Assembly (NCBI RefSeq): GCF_027257175.1
Contig: NZ_JAPFGD010000010.1
Span: 84,245-148,244, forward strand
Source of the DNA: Castellaniella sp. S9
Lineage (GTDB): Bacteria; Pseudomonadota; Gammaproteobacteria; Burkholderiales; Burkholderiaceae_B
DNA: 64,000 nucleotides
Direction of reading: 5' to 3'
Part shown: positions 1 to 9,059 of the stretch, one piece after another
Position numbering within the stretch: position 1 is the stretch's first letter
Layout: each line of letters starts with the position of its first letter
Position numbers and translations under genes: made by a program
The notes under the pieces: model-generated
The model's input: the letters and a program-made list of their open reading frames with translations, nothing else
Told to the model about the DNA's origin: nothing
Database searches by the model: none

Positions 1-1
1 G

Positions 2-1027
2 GTGGTCGGCATGGCGCCGTGGAACGCGCCCGTCATCCTGGGCGTGCGCGCCGTCGCGGCGCCGCTGGCTTGCGGCAATACCGTGGTGCTGAAAGGCTCG
101 GAAATGTGCCCGGCCACGCATGGCCTGATCATCGAGGCCCTGCAAGAGGCCGGCCTGCCCGACGGAGTGGTGAACTTCATCACCAATGCGCCCTCGGATG
201 CGGCGGCGGTGGTCGAAGCCCTGGTCGCGCATCCGGCGACGCGCCGCGTGAATTTCACCGGCTCGACCCGGGTCGGGCGGATCATCGCCAAGCTGTGCGC
301 CGAGCATCTCAAGCCCGTCGTGCTCGAACTGGGCGGCAAGGCGCCGCTGGTGGTGCTGGATGATGCCGACCTGGACGTCGCCGTCAATGCCGCCGCCTTC
401 GGGGCCTTCGCCAACTCGGGGCAGATCTGCATGTCGACCGAGCGCATCATCGTCGACGAACGCATCGCCGATGCCTTCGTGGCGCGCCTGGCCGAAAAGG
501 CCAGCGCACTGCCGGTGGGGGATCCGCGTCAGGGGCCGGTCGTGCTGGGATCAGTGGTGGACATGGCCACCGTGCATCGCTGCAACGAGATGATCGACGA
601 TGCACTGGCCAAGGGCGCCACGCTGTTGTGCGGCGGCAAGTCCGACGACACGCTGATGCCGGCGACGCTGCTGGACCGTGTCACGGCGGACATGCGGATC
701 TATGGCGAGGAGACCTTCGCCCCGGTCAAGGCCATCGTGCGCGTGGCGGACGAGGACGCGGCGGTCGCCTGCGCCAACGACAGCGCCTATGGCCTGTCGG
801 CCGCGGTGATCGGCGCGGACGTGGCGCGGGCCCTGCGCGTGGCCGGCCGGGTGCAGTCGGGCATCTGCCACGTCAATGGCCCCACGGTCCACGACGAGCC
901 GCAGATGCCGTTCGGCGGCGTCAAGGACAGCGGGTATGGCCGCTTTGGCGGCAAGGCCGGCATCGAGGCCTTTACCGAATTGCGCTGGGTCACGGTCCAG
1001 ACCTCGCCGCGCGAGTATCCTTTTTAA
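2..1027 (+). CDS. Aldehyde dehydrogenase, 3' part (5' end outside window)
   Basis: NAD(P)-dependent aldehyde dehydrogenase that oxidises an aldehyde to the acid; the substrate cannot be told from sequence. The frame is open from the first bases, so the true start lies upstream and about 341 residues are visible. Seen: PWN near residue 7 (cofactor and oxyanion site), a FTGST nucleotide-binding loop, the general-base motif ELGGK, and the nucleophile in SGQIC, all in normal ALDH order. The C-terminus (PFGGVKDSGYGRFGG) resembles vanillin/salicylaldehyde dehydrogenase-type ALDHs, which is only suggestive. It converges on the SDR gene, with 9 bp between the two stop codons. Family certain, substrate unknown. 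Confidence 0.9.
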   Translation: MVGMAPWNAPVILGVRAVAAPLACGNTVVLKGSEMCPATHGLIIEALQEAGLPDGVVNFITNAPSDAAAVVEALVAHPATRRVNFTGSTRVGRIIAKLCAEHLKPVVLELGGKAPLVVLDDADLDVAVNAAAFGAFANSGQICMSTERIIVDERIADAFVARLAEKASALPVGDPRQGPVVLGSVVDMATVHRCNEMIDDALAKGATLLCGGKSDDTLMPATLLDRVTADMRIYGEETFAPVKAIVRVADEDAAVACANDSAYGLSAAVIGADVARALRVAGRVQSGICHVNGPTVHDEPQMPFGGVKDSGYGRFGGKAGIEAFTELRWVTVQTSPREYPF

Positions 1028-1036
1028 GGCGAGGCC

Positions 1037-1792
1037 TCACGCGGTGCGCCCGCCGTCCACCGGCAATTCGACGCCGGTCACCATCGAGGCCGCGTCCGAG
1101 GCCAGGTAGACCGCCGCGCCGGCGATGTCCGCGGCGGTGGACAGGCGCCCCAGCGGAATCGTCGCCAGGAAGCGTTCACGGTTTTCGGGGGTGTCGGGCA
1201 TGCCCATGAAGGCCTCGGTGAGGCCTGTGGCGCCCAGCACGGGCAGGATGGCGTTGACCCGGATGCGATCCGGGCCCAGTTCCAGGGCCATGGACCGGGT
1301 CAAGGTGTTGACCGCGCCTTTGGTGCCGTTGTACCAGGTGAGGCCCGGCCGCGGGCGGATGCCGGCCGTCGAGCTGACGTTGATGATGCAGCCGCCCGTG
1401 CCGCGCGCCCGCAGGCGCGGAACCAGCGCGCGTGCCGTCAGGTAGATCGATTTGACGTTCACGGCGTAGATCCGGTCGAAGGTGTCCTCGTCCACGTCCA
1501 GCATGGGCTGGTTGCGATGGGTGATGCCCGCATTGTTGACCAGGATGTCGGGCGTGCCGAAGGATCGCACGGCATCCTCGATCATGCGGTCGACCTCGTC
1601 GGCCCGGCTGACGTCGCACAACAGGGGCAGGGCTTGTTCCTCGAGTTCGTCGGCGATGCGCCGGATGCCCTCGGGGCGTATGTCGGCCAGCACCACGTGC
1701 GCGCCTTCGCGCGCAAAGGCGCGGGCGATGCCTTCGCCGAAGCCGCTGCCGGCGCCGGTGACGATTGCGATTCTTCCTTGCAACAGGCTCAT
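1037..1792 (-). CDS. Short-chain dehydrogenase/reductase (SDR)
   Basis: Classical SDR of 251 residues, an NAD(P)-dependent alcohol/ketone oxidoreductase of unknown substrate. Seen: the TGAGSGFG cofactor motif near residue 13, NNAG, the catalytic Ser of the INVSS strand, and YNGTK supplying Tyr and Lys of YxxxK. The start is the ATG at 1792, which overlaps the galE stop in an ATGA arrangement, so translation is probably coupled to galE. An open frame continues upstream in this phase but there it shadows galE. The gene faces an aldehyde dehydrogenase, so an alcohol-to-aldehyde-to-acid route is possible but unproven. Confidence 0.9.
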   Translation of the reverse strand: MSLLQGRIAIVTGAGSGFGEGIARAFAREGAHVVLADIRPEGIRRIADELEEQALPLLCDVSRADEVDRMIEDAVRSFGTPDILVNNAGITHRNQPMLDVDEDTFDRIYAVNVKSIYLTARALVPRLRARGTGGCIINVSSTAGIRPRPGLTWYNGTKGAVNTLTRSMALELGPDRIRVNAILPVLGATGLTEAFMGMPDTPENRERFLATIPLGRLSTAADIAGAAVYLASDAASMVTGVELPVDGGRTA

Positions 1793-2841
1793 GATGGCTC
1801 CTGGCTTGTGGATGTGGGTTCGTCGTCCTTGGGATAGCCGGTCGGATGACGGGATTGCCAGCGCCAGGCGTCCTCCATCATCCGGTCCAGGCCGAGCCCC
1901 GCCCGCCAGCCCAGTTCGCGCCCGGCCTTGGCGGGATCCGACCAGCACTGGGCCACGTCGCCGGGCCGGCGCGGGGCGATCTCGTAGGGCACGGGCCGCC
2001 CCGAGGCGCGCTCGAAGGCCTCGATCATCTGCAGCACCGAATAACCCGTGCCGGTTCCGAGGTTCCAGGCGTGGATGCCGGGATGCGCGGCGAGGAAGTC
2101 CAGGGCGGCGACGTGGCCGCGCGCCAGGTCGACCACATGGATGTAGTCGCGCACGCCCGTGCCGTCGGGCGTGGGGTAGTCGTCGCCGAACACGGCGAGG
2201 CGCTCGAGCCGGCCGACGGCGACCTGGGCGATGTAGGGCAGCAGGTTGTTGGGAATACCTTCGGGATCCTCGCCGATCAGGCCGCTGGGATGGGCGCCCA
2301 CCGGATTGAAGTAGCGCAGCAGCGCGATCGACCAGCGTGGGTCGGAGGCCGCCAGGTCGCGCAGCAGGTCCTCGACCATGCGCTTGGATTGGCCATAGGG
2401 ATTGGTCGGGACGCCGATCGGGCAGGCCTCGGAGATCGGCATCCGGGCGGGATCGCCGTAGACGGTCGCCGACGAACTGAATGCGAGGCGGTAAACCCCG
2501 GCGCGCGCCATGGCCTGGCACAGCGCGATGCTGCCGCCGACGTTGTTGTCATAGTAGTCCAGGGGACGGCGGACGCTCTCGCCCACGGCCTTGAGGCCGG
2601 CGAAATGCACGACCGCCTCGATCGGGTGCTGGGCGAAGATGCGGTCCAGCAGGCGCGCGTCGCGCACGTCGCCCTCGACCAGTTGCGGCGTGCGGCCGGT
2701 GATCCGGGCCACGCGCCGCAGGGAGGCCCGTGAACTGTTGGCGAGGTTGTCCAGCACGATGGTTTCGTGCCCCGCCTCCAGGAGTTCGACGACGGTGTGC
2801 GAGCCGATGTAGCCGGCGCCGCCAGTGATGAGCAATGCCAT
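1789..2841 (-). CDS. galE: UDP-glucose 4-epimerase
   Basis: Interconverts UDP-glucose and UDP-galactose in the cytoplasm, feeding lipopolysaccharide and capsule sugars. The 350-residue length fits the family. Seen: GGAGYIGSH at residues 7-15 (NAD loop), the SSSATVYG strand with the catalytic Ser, and YGQSK containing the YxxxK pair, then the C-terminal substrate region with RRPGD. It ends in a 4-base ATGA overlap with the SDR gene and starts 7 bp after the tpm stop, so tpm-galE-SDR probably form one minus-strand transcript. Identification is secure; a UDP-GlcNAc preference cannot be excluded. Confidence 0.95.
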   Translation of the reverse strand: MALLITGGAGYIGSHTVVELLEAGHETIVLDNLANSSRASLRRVARITGRTPQLVEGDVRDARLLDRIFAQHPIEAVVHFAGLKAVGESVRRPLDYYDNNVGGSIALCQAMARAGVYRLAFSSSATVYGDPARMPISEACPIGVPTNPYGQSKRMVEDLLRDLAASDPRWSIALLRYFNPVGAHPSGLIGEDPEGIPNNLLPYIAQVAVGRLERLAVFGDDYPTPDGTGVRDYIHVVDLARGHVAALDFLAAHPGIHAWNLGTGTGYSVLQMIEAFERASGRPVPYEIAPRRPGDVAQCWSDPAKAGRELGWRAGLGLDRMMEDAWRWQSRHPTGYPKDDEPTSTSQEPS

Positions 2842-2848
2842 GGGGATA

Positions 2849-3571
2849 TCAAGGAAAGGGAGGGACCGCCGTGTGGGCGGCGTGGGACCCGGCCGCGCGG
2901 CCGGCCGATGGTGTGCGCTGGGCGGTCAGCCGATAGACCGACGTATCCAGGCGATCGAGCCCCCGTTCGGCAAAGCGCGGTTCTTGTTCGAGAATGCTGC
3001 GGGTCTCGAGCCTGTCGATGCGCCAGTCCGGCGTGTACAGTCGATGGACTTCGTCCTCGCCGACGGCAAACGGCGGGCCGTCCATCCGGGCCTGCGCGTA
3101 ATCCAGCGTCAGCAGCAGCCCGCGGCAGCCGTTCGGCAGGCCGCCATAGACATGGTCGGCGTAGTGCCGCCGCATGTCGGAGGGCAGCGCAATCAGCGCC
3201 GCCCGGTCGTAGCAGCCGCCGCATTCGGCCAGGGTCGCGGCATCCAGGTCGAAGACATCGCCGCAGATGAACTCGATGCGTCCGGCGCTGTAGTGGCGCC
3301 CCAGCACGGAATCGCGAATCGAGGGCGCCAGCCTCTGTTCGGCAAAGAATTGTTCGACGGCGATCGCCGAGATTTCGATGGCCAGCACGTGATGGCCTTG
3401 CTGGGCCAGCCAGGCCACGTCCAGGGATTTTCCGGCCAGCGGGACCAGTACGCGGCTGTCCGCCGGCAGGCCCAGCGCGGGCCAGTGCTTTTGCAGCAGC
3501 GGCATGACCCGGGACTGGTGAAAGCCGATCTGGCCTTGGTGCCAGCGCTGCTGCCAGAACTCCTTGTCCAT
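2849..3571 (-). CDS. tpm: Thiopurine S-methyltransferase
   Basis: SAM-dependent methyltransferase of the bacterial Tpm family, which methylates thiopurines and, in some bacteria, selenium and tellurium oxyanions. The chosen ATG gives 240 residues and an N-terminus ([19 protein letters not shown]) matching the family's W...GxxGFH opening. The SAM-binding strand VLVPLAGKS follows at about residue 42 and the IEIS acidic strand at about 72. An in-frame ATG at 3601 would add 10 residues with no family similarity, so the shorter start is preferred. It is the first gene of the tpm-galE-SDR group. Confidence 0.9.
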   Translation of the reverse strand: MDKEFWQQRWHQGQIGFHQSRVMPLLQKHWPALGLPADSRVLVPLAGKSLDVAWLAQQGHHVLAIEISAIAVEQFFAEQRLAPSIRDSVLGRHYSAGRIEFICGDVFDLDAATLAECGGCYDRAALIALPSDMRRHYADHVYGGLPNGCRGLLLTLDYAQARMDGPPFAVGEDEVHRLYTPDWRIDRLETRSILEQEPRFAERGLDRLDTSVYRLTAQRTPSAGRAAGSHAAHTAVPPFP

Positions 3572-3740
3572 CCCATGCCCCGTCCGGAAGTGTCGATCCA
3601 TGCAGTGTAGCCCTCGGCCGCGGCCTTGTCCCGAGCCTGCGGCCGTGGCATGCCGATACAGGATCACACACAGCGAAACTTGAGACGGGGGTGTGCCTGA
3701 ACCATCATGGAAGCATTGTCAATCTGCCTCAGGAGGTGTC

Positions 3741-4121
3741 ATGAACCAGGGCATGAAAGCATTTCTGGGCGCTTCGGTGATTGCGTTGGGTCTGGCCGGC
3801 CCGATCGCCGTGGCGCAGGATGGGGTCGGCGCGAGCACCGCCGCGACCCAGGATGTCATCGACCGGCCGACCGACGACCAGCTGCGTCGCTATGCGGGCG
3901 CGGTCAAGAAGGTCAGCGCCGTGGCCGCCGAGTATCAACCGCAGTTGCAGGCCGCTACGACCGAGCCGGAACGCCAGGCGGTGCGTGCCGAGGCGGACCG
4001 GCACATGGTGGCTCAGGTCGAGGCCGACGGCATGAGTGTCGACGAATACAACGGAATCAGCCGCGCCGTCCAGCGCGATCCGGAACTGCGCAAGAAGGTC
4101 GAATACCTGGTCAACCAGTAG
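3741..4121 (+). CDS. Secreted DUF4168 protein
   Basis: Small exported protein of unknown function with the DUF4168 pattern: a helical segment after TDDQLRRYAGAVKKV and a C-terminal half containing Y-N-x-I followed by DPELRKKVEYL. The first 25 residues form a Sec signal peptide, probably cut after AVA. The start is the ATG at 3741, which has a near-perfect AGGAGGTG ribosome site; an open frame begins earlier but lacks one. Mature size is about 100 residues. It stands alone between divergent tpm and the TSUP permease, so context does not help. Confidence 0.85.
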   Translation: MNQGMKAFLGASVIALGLAGPIAVAQDGVGASTAATQDVIDRPTDDQLRRYAGAVKKVSAVAAEYQPQLQAATTEPERQAVRAEADRHMVAQVEADGMSVDEYNGISRAVQRDPELRKKVEYLVNQ

Positions 4122-4124
4122 GTC

Positions 4125-4143
4125 GCCCGCCCCGGGGGCGGGC
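4125..4143 (+). terminator. GC-rich hairpin after the DUF4168 gene
   Basis: Perfect dyad GCCCGCCC-cgg-GGGCGGGC immediately after the stop codon. No run of T follows, so it may be a weak or Rho-assisted terminator or an mRNA-stabilising stem. Confidence 0.4.
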
Positions 4144-4198
4144 ACCCCGGGGATTTCGGGCTACGATGGCGGCTTGATCGACTCGTGCCGCCTGTCCG

Positions 4199-4954
4199 AT
4201 GCTGCCCGTCCTGGACCCTCTGTTTTATCTGCTGGCCGTGCCGGCTGTGCTGCTGGCGGGCATATCCAAGGGCGGCTTTGCCGGCGGCCTGGGCATGCTG
4301 GCCGTGCCGTTGATGGCCCTGGTGATCTCGCCGATGCAGGCGGCCGGCATCATGCTGCCCATTCTGTGCGTCATGGATGTCACGGGATTTCGCATCTGGG
4401 CCCATCGCTGTGATCGCGCCTTGCTGCTGCGCCTGCTGCCCGGCGCGCTCATCGGGATCCTGCTCGGTTCGCTGAGCTTTCATTTCGTCAGCGAGGCCAT
4501 GCTCAAGCTGATGGTGGGCGGGCTGGCCCTGGCATTCACCCTGAACCATTGGCTCAAGGGCCGCCTGCGGGCGCCGCTGCGCCTGCCCGATGCGGCCAGC
4601 GCGACGATCTGGTCCGGGCTGTCCGGGTTCACGAGCTTCATGGCCCATGCGGGCGGGCCGCCCATCATGATCTACCTGTTGCCGCGCGGGCTCGATCGCG
4701 CCGTGCTGGTGGGCACCGCGACGATCTACTTCGCGGTGGTCAATTACGCCAAGCTGCTGCCCTACGCCCTGCTGGGTGAACTGGACGTGCGCAACCTGTC
4801 CACCTCGCTGGTGCTCGCGCCGCTGGCTGTGGTGGGGGTCAAGCTCGGCGCCTGGCTGCATGAGCGCATGGATCCCCAGGTTTTCTTCCGCGTCCTGTAT
4901 GCCTTCCTGTTCCTGACCGGCATCAAGCTGTGCTGGGACGGCCTCGGCTTTTAG
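4199..4954 (+). CDS. TSUP-family permease (TauE/SafE type)
   Basis: Integral membrane protein of 251 residues with about eight hydrophobic segments and the family's internal duplication: an early GxSKGGFAGGLG motif (residues 18-29) and a mid-protein FTSFMAHAGGPP motif. TSUP proteins are proposed exporters or importers of sulfite, sulfonates or related anions. Specificity cannot be read here. No good ribosome site precedes the ATG, while a TACGAT -10-like hexamer lies about 30 bp upstream, suggesting a very short leader. Confidence 0.88.
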   Translation: MLPVLDPLFYLLAVPAVLLAGISKGGFAGGLGMLAVPLMALVISPMQAAGIMLPILCVMDVTGFRIWAHRCDRALLLRLLPGALIGILLGSLSFHFVSEAMLKLMVGGLALAFTLNHWLKGRLRAPLRLPDAASATIWSGLSGFTSFMAHAGGPPIMIYLLPRGLDRAVLVGTATIYFAVVNYAKLLPYALLGELDVRNLSTSLVLAPLAVVGVKLGAWLHERMDPQVFFRVLYAFLFLTGIKLCWDGLGF

Positions 4955-5002
4955 GGCGCGCCTGCCCGTTTTCAAAACACGGATGACGCTCGCGACGCGG
5001 GC

Positions 5003-5046
5003 TAGGTGTTTATACCTAATATGTTGTACATATATTTCCAATATGC
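5003..5046 (+). promoter_or_regulatory. Candidate operator/promoter region of the TRAP operon
   Basis: An AT-rich island in GC-rich DNA about 105 bp before dctP. It holds the inverted repeat TAGGT-N6-ACCTA (5003-5018) and then TACATATAT-N3-CAATATGC (5027-5046). The second element recurs, with a 5-base spacer, upstream of the convergent hydroxyproline oxidoreductase gene at 14579-14600. A GntR/FCD regulator is encoded between the two operons and is the obvious candidate ligand-responsive factor. Motif sharing is seen; the regulator assignment is inference. Confidence 0.5.
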
Positions 5047-5149
5047 TAGTCTGAATCGACGCCGGCCATGGTCTGTGCTCGGTGCAGTAGGGCGTTCTCA
5101 GTCATAAAAGAATTTTTGAAGAATTGAAAAATCCGAAAGGGAGAAAACG

Positions 5150-6214
5150 ATGAAAATCAAGCAGTCGTTTCGTTTGACCGGCATTGCGGCCACCTTGTTT
5201 CTGGCGACGGGCCTGTACTCTGGCAGCGCGGTGTCCCAGGAAGTGAACTGGCGCGCCGTGAGCCACCAACTGCCGGGGACCGCCCGCTTCGATGGCACGG
5301 TCAAGCCGTTTGCCGAATGCGTCAGCGCGGCATCCGGCGGCCGGATGAACATCCAGGTCTTCGGCGGCGGCGTGCTGCATCCGGTCAGCGAAAGCCTGGA
5401 CGCCGTGCGCAATGGGGTCGTGCAAATGGGGATGATCTGGTCCGGATACTGGGCGGGCAAGAACCCCGTCTTTGCCCTGGCCGGCAGCCGCCCGGGCGAT
5501 CCCATCAATTCGTTCAGCGAAAACTTCTATCGCGCCGAAAAGCTCGAGCCCATCGTCGCAGCCGCCTATGAAAAGGAAGGCGTCAAGAGCCTGGGTGCGT
5601 TCGACTTCGGTCCGGCTGAAATACTGAACTCCGTGGTCGAAGTGCGCAGCCTGGAGGACTTCAAGGGCAAGAAGGTTCGCGCGGGTGGCATCGGCGCCAG
5701 CTACTACACGGCGCTGGGCGCCTCGGCGGTCACCCTCACGGGGACCGAGATTTACCAGGCGCTGCAGCTCGGCACCGTCGACATGGCCGAATACAATGAC
5801 TGGCTCGTCAACAAAGAGATGGGCTTCCATGAGGTCAGCAAGTACGTCATCGAGCCCGTCCTGCATACCGGTGCCACCGATGACAAAGAGCTGATCGTCA
5901 ATCCCGATGCCTGGGAGAAGCTGCCCGATGATCTCAGGGGCGTGGTCTACGCCTGCAGGGACCAGGCACGGTACCTGTCTGCGATCAATTATGACATCGG
6001 CAATCAAAAGGCCAAGAACGAATGGCTTGCGGGTGGTGTACAGATCATCCAGCTGCCCGAGGCCGACGTGCTGGAAGCGCGCAAGATCGGCGCCAAGGTC
6101 ATGCTTGAGTTCGCTCAAAAGAGCCCCGAGGCGGCCGAATACCTCAAGACCTATGCCCAAGTCCTGACTGATCTTGGCTATACGGAACTGGCGGAAACCT
6201 TGACCGCCAAGTAA
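5150..6214 (+). CDS. dctP: TRAP transporter solute-binding protein (DctP family)
   Basis: Periplasmic binding protein of a TRAP transporter, 354 residues. The signal peptide covers about residues 1-29, with likely cleavage near AVSQ. Seen: family features FKGKKVRAGG near residue 172-180 (the segment with the carboxylate-binding Arg) and a GTVDMAEYNDW segment in the second lobe. The start has the ribosome site GGGAGAAAA. It heads the operon dctP / ProC-like / dctQ / dctM. The facing operon encodes a complete 4-hydroxyproline pathway, so hydroxyproline or a related proline derivative is the likely ligand; that is inference from context. Confidence 0.9.
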   Translation: MKIKQSFRLTGIAATLFLATGLYSGSAVSQEVNWRAVSHQLPGTARFDGTVKPFAECVSAASGGRMNIQVFGGGVLHPVSESLDAVRNGVVQMGMIWSGYWAGKNPVFALAGSRPGDPINSFSENFYRAEKLEPIVAAAYEKEGVKSLGAFDFGPAEILNSVVEVRSLEDFKGKKVRAGGIGASYYTALGASAVTLTGTEIYQALQLGTVDMAEYNDWLVNKEMGFHEVSKYVIEPVLHTGATDDKELIVNPDAWEKLPDDLRGVVYACRDQARYLSAINYDIGNQKAKNEWLAGGVQIIQLPEADVLEARKIGAKVMLEFAQKSPEAAEYLKTYAQVLTDLGYTELAETLTAK

Positions 6215-6248
6215 GGTTGGATCTTTTGGGTAGCGCAAGGGAGCTTAT

Positions 6249-7028
6249 ATGACTGAAATCACGGTAGGCATACTGGGAATCGGCCGGCTGGGGGAGGCGC
6301 TGGCAAAGGCGGTCCTCCTGCACCCGGGGATAAGCTCCCTTCGCGTCAGCCGGCGAAATGCCGGGCGAGTGGAAAATCTGGTCAAGCAGGACTCGCGCGT
6401 CCAGCCGACCGATCCGGAACAGATGATCGACGAGTGCGATTATGTGATCCTTGCCTTGCTGCCCGATGTGGCGCGCCAACTGCTGCCGACCCTCAAATTC
6501 GAGGCGCGGCATCACATCATCAGCGCCATCGCCGAAATCAGCCACACGGAACTCCAGGCGCTGACCCAAGGCGCCGGTAGTGTGTGCCGCTTGCTGGCCC
6601 TGCCGGCTATCGCGGGCGGACAACAAACCTTGCCCATGTATCCCCACAGCGCATCGGCGGAGTTGCTGTTCGGACAACACAACCATCTGTTTCCAACCTC
6701 AAGCGAAAAAGAGTTCCTGACGCTCTGGTCGACCACCGGGATCTTGTCCGCCGTCATGATGGTCGGGAAGGTTGCCGCAGACTGGATGGCCGCCGCCGGC
6801 ATCGATCCGAAACGGGCGGATAGCTACGCCAGAATACTATTCTCGGAGGTTTACGGGGCGACCGCGGATGGGATCGACCATGGCATCGAGCACGTGTCGA
6901 CCCCGGGCGGCTTGAATGCCATGACCTACCAGTATCTAAAGGACACTGGCTGCGAGGGTCATGTGAGGGACAACCTCCAGAACATTTTCAATCGCTTGCT
7001 TGCAAACAACAAGATCACGCCTGAGTAA
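6249..7028 (+). CDS. ProC-fold NAD(P)-binding protein, divergent pyrroline-5-carboxylate reductase-like
   Basis: 259 residues with an N-terminal Rossmann domain (GILGIGRLG at about 8-16) and a helical C-terminal dimerisation domain as in pyrroline-5-carboxylate reductase. The substrate-site motif that is normally TSPGGTT in ProC reads STPGGLN here (about residues 217-223), replacing the paired Thr, so ordinary proline synthesis is doubtful. It sits between the periplasmic and small membrane components of the TRAP transporter. A role on a cyclic imine from hydroxyproline or a proline derivative fits, but no substrate can be claimed. Confidence 0.75.
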   Translation: MTEITVGILGIGRLGEALAKAVLLHPGISSLRVSRRNAGRVENLVKQDSRVQPTDPEQMIDECDYVILALLPDVARQLLPTLKFEARHHIISAIAEISHTELQALTQGAGSVCRLLALPAIAGGQQTLPMYPHSASAELLFGQHNHLFPTSSEKEFLTLWSTTGILSAVMMVGKVAADWMAAAGIDPKRADSYARILFSEVYGATADGIDHGIEHVSTPGGLNAMTYQYLKDTGCEGHVRDNLQNIFNRLLANNKITPE

Positions 7029-7130
7029 ACGGGTCTGCGCAACGGCCCGCAGACAGCCTTTCCGGTTCAAATTCGTCACGAAGTTTCGACGCGCGTGCTT
7101 TAGGCGCACTTTCTAAAGACAGGCATCCAA

Positions 7131-7625
7131 ATGAATAAATTCATCCAAGCGGTCGACGGTCTGTCGGAATATTCCGGGCGGATTGTCGCGTATCTGATCA
7201 TCCCCCTGATCCTGACGATCGTCTATTCAACCCTGATCAGGTTTTTTTTCAATATCGTGGTGGACTGGGCGTTTGAAATGTCCATGTTCATGAACGGCAT
7301 CATGGTCATGGTGGGCGGCGCGTACACTTTGAAGTACAAGGCGCACGTGAGGGTCGACGTGATCACGCATTATCTGGGGCCGGCCATGAACCGGCGCCTG
7401 GACATCCTCAGTTTCGTCATCATCATCGCCGTCTGCCTCGTGCTGACCTATTTTGGCGGCAAGGCGGCCTGGGCCTCGACCCTCAGGCTTGAATACTCGT
7501 CCCTGCAAACCCCATTCAACCCCCAGATCTGGTGGTACAAGTGGTTCATTCCATTCTCCGCCAGCTTGCTGGCCCTGCAGGCGCTGGTCGAGTGCATGCG
7601 GACGATCAAGAGTAAAGACCAATAA
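7131..7625 (+). CDS. dctQ: TRAP transporter small permease (DctQ family)
   Basis: Four-helix membrane subunit of a TRAP transporter, 164 residues, which docks with the large permease. Hydrophobic segments lie near residues 20-40, 50-70, 88-108 and 132-150. The motifs E-x-S-x-F-M-N-G (near 47-54) and the KAHVRVDV loop are typical of DctQ. It starts 102 bp after the ProC-like gene and is followed by dctM after 23 bp. Confidence 0.9.
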   Translation: MNKFIQAVDGLSEYSGRIVAYLIIPLILTIVYSTLIRFFFNIVVDWAFEMSMFMNGIMVMVGGAYTLKYKAHVRVDVITHYLGPAMNRRLDILSFVIIIAVCLVLTYFGGKAAWASTLRLEYSSLQTPFNPQIWWYKWFIPFSASLLALQALVECMRTIKSKDQ

Positions 7626-7648
7626 GGCACCTGGGGGAATTTTCAGCT

Positions 7649-8968
7649 ATGGATGGCAATACGATTTCATTGTTCATGTTCGTGGCACTGCTCGGGGTGC
7701 TGGTTCTGGGCATGCATATTTCTTTCGGCCTGTATGCGGTGGCGATAGGCTTCACCTATTTTCTGTGGGGCACTCCGGCCCTGAATACGACGATCATGTC
7801 GATATGGGGGATGATGAATAACTTCCCGCTCGTCGCCGTGCCGCTGTTCATATTCATGGCAATGATCATGGAGAAATCCGACCTCGTCGCCGACATGTAC
7901 GATTGTTTTTACAAGTGGTCGGGATCCGCATTCAGGGGGGGCTTGGCGATTGCGACGATCTTTGCCGGCGCCCTGATCGGCGCGGTATCGGGTGTCGTCG
8001 CCGCCGGCGTGATCGGCCTGGGTGTCATTGCCTTGCCGCAGATGGCCAAATACGGCTACGACCGCGGCGTCAACATGGGCTCGATCCTGGCGGGCGGCAC
8101 GTTGGGCCAGATCATACCGCCGTCGCTGGTCATGATCATCTATTGCGCCGTCAGCAACGTGTCGGTGGGCAAGCTGTTTGCCGCGGGCGTCAGCGCCGGC
8201 CTGCTGCTGGTGGCCTTGTTCAGCATCTATATCCTGGTTCGCGCCTATATACAAAAGGACTTTTGCCCCGCGCTGCCCGCTGACAAGACGGTGAGCTGGA
8301 AGGAAAAATTCATCTCGCTGCGTGTCCTGATCCTGCCGGGCATCCTGATCGTGGGAACCGTGGGCTCCATTCTGTCCGGCATGGCGACCCCGACGGAAGG
8401 GGCGGGCTTCGGGGCGTTCGGCGCCGTCTTGTTCAGCATCATCACCGGGCGCTTCAAGTTTCGCATGCTCAGGGACACCATGTTCGAGACGCTCAAGGTG
8501 TCCAGCATGATCGCCTGGATGGTGGGGGGCGCCGCCAGCTTCAGTTCCGTGTTCGCGGGCATCGGCGGCAATCAGGTCATCACCAATATGGCCATGAACA
8601 TGCCGGGCGGCAAATGGGGTGTCTTGCTGCTCTTTGTGGCCTTTATATTCGTGCTGGGCATGTTCCTGGAAACCATGGCGATCATCCTGCTGGCGGCGCC
8701 CATCGTGTCTCCCATTATTGTGCAGCTTGGGTTCGATCCTCTGTGGTGGGCCATCATTTTCATGACACTGCTGCAGGCGGCCTATCTGACGCCGCCATTC
8801 GGCCTGTCGCTGTTCTATCTCAAGGGCGTCACGCCGCCGGACATTCGCCTTGCGGATATTTATACGGCGTCCCTCCCATTTGTCGCCATGCAGATGGTCG
8901 GTGTGGCCTTGATCATCCTCTTTCCGGTCATGGGGCTGTGGCTGCCATGGATGCTGTACGGGCAGTAG
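7649..8968 (+). CDS. dctM: TRAP transporter large permease (DctM family)
   Basis: The sodium-coupled transport subunit, 439 residues with about 12 hydrophobic segments. Seen: the FPLVAVPLFIFMA opening, the IAxxMxxxGYDRG-like loop after LPQMAKYGYDRG, GGTLGQIIPPS, and MATPTEGAGFGAFGA, all DctM hallmarks. It completes the TRAP operon, which ends at a large dyad terminator shared with the convergent GntR gene. Confidence 0.93.
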   Translation: MDGNTISLFMFVALLGVLVLGMHISFGLYAVAIGFTYFLWGTPALNTTIMSIWGMMNNFPLVAVPLFIFMAMIMEKSDLVADMYDCFYKWSGSAFRGGLAIATIFAGALIGAVSGVVAAGVIGLGVIALPQMAKYGYDRGVNMGSILAGGTLGQIIPPSLVMIIYCAVSNVSVGKLFAAGVSAGLLLVALFSIYILVRAYIQKDFCPALPADKTVSWKEKFISLRVLILPGILIVGTVGSILSGMATPTEGAGFGAFGAVLFSIITGRFKFRMLRDTMFETLKVSSMIAWMVGGAASFSSVFAGIGGNQVITNMAMNMPGGKWGVLLLFVAFIFVLGMFLETMAIILLAAPIVSPIIVQLGFDPLWWAIIFMTLLQAAYLTPPFGLSLFYLKGVTPPDIRLADIYTASLPFVAMQMVGVALIILFPVMGLWLPWMLYGQ

Positions 8969-8980
8969 CCGAAATAAATA

Positions 8981-8999
8981 GCCGGGCCCATGGCCCGGC
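8981..8999. terminator. Short hairpin after dctM
   Basis: Perfect GCCGGGCC-cat-GGCCCGGC stem just past the dctM stop, without a T run. It precedes the larger dyad at 9003-9052. Confidence 0.4.
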
Positions 9000-9002
9000 G
9001 CT

Positions 9003-9052
9003 TGCAAACACAGAGGCCCGCACGCCAAGACGTGCGGGCCTCTGTGTTTGCA
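9003..9052. terminator. 22-bp perfect dyad between convergent operons
   Basis: Arms 9003-9024 and 9031-9052 are perfectly complementary over 22 bp around a 6-base loop. It lies between the dctM stop and the GntR stop, so it can terminate both converging transcripts. No long T tract follows either arm. Confidence 0.75.
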
Positions 9053-9059
9053 GGACCGA

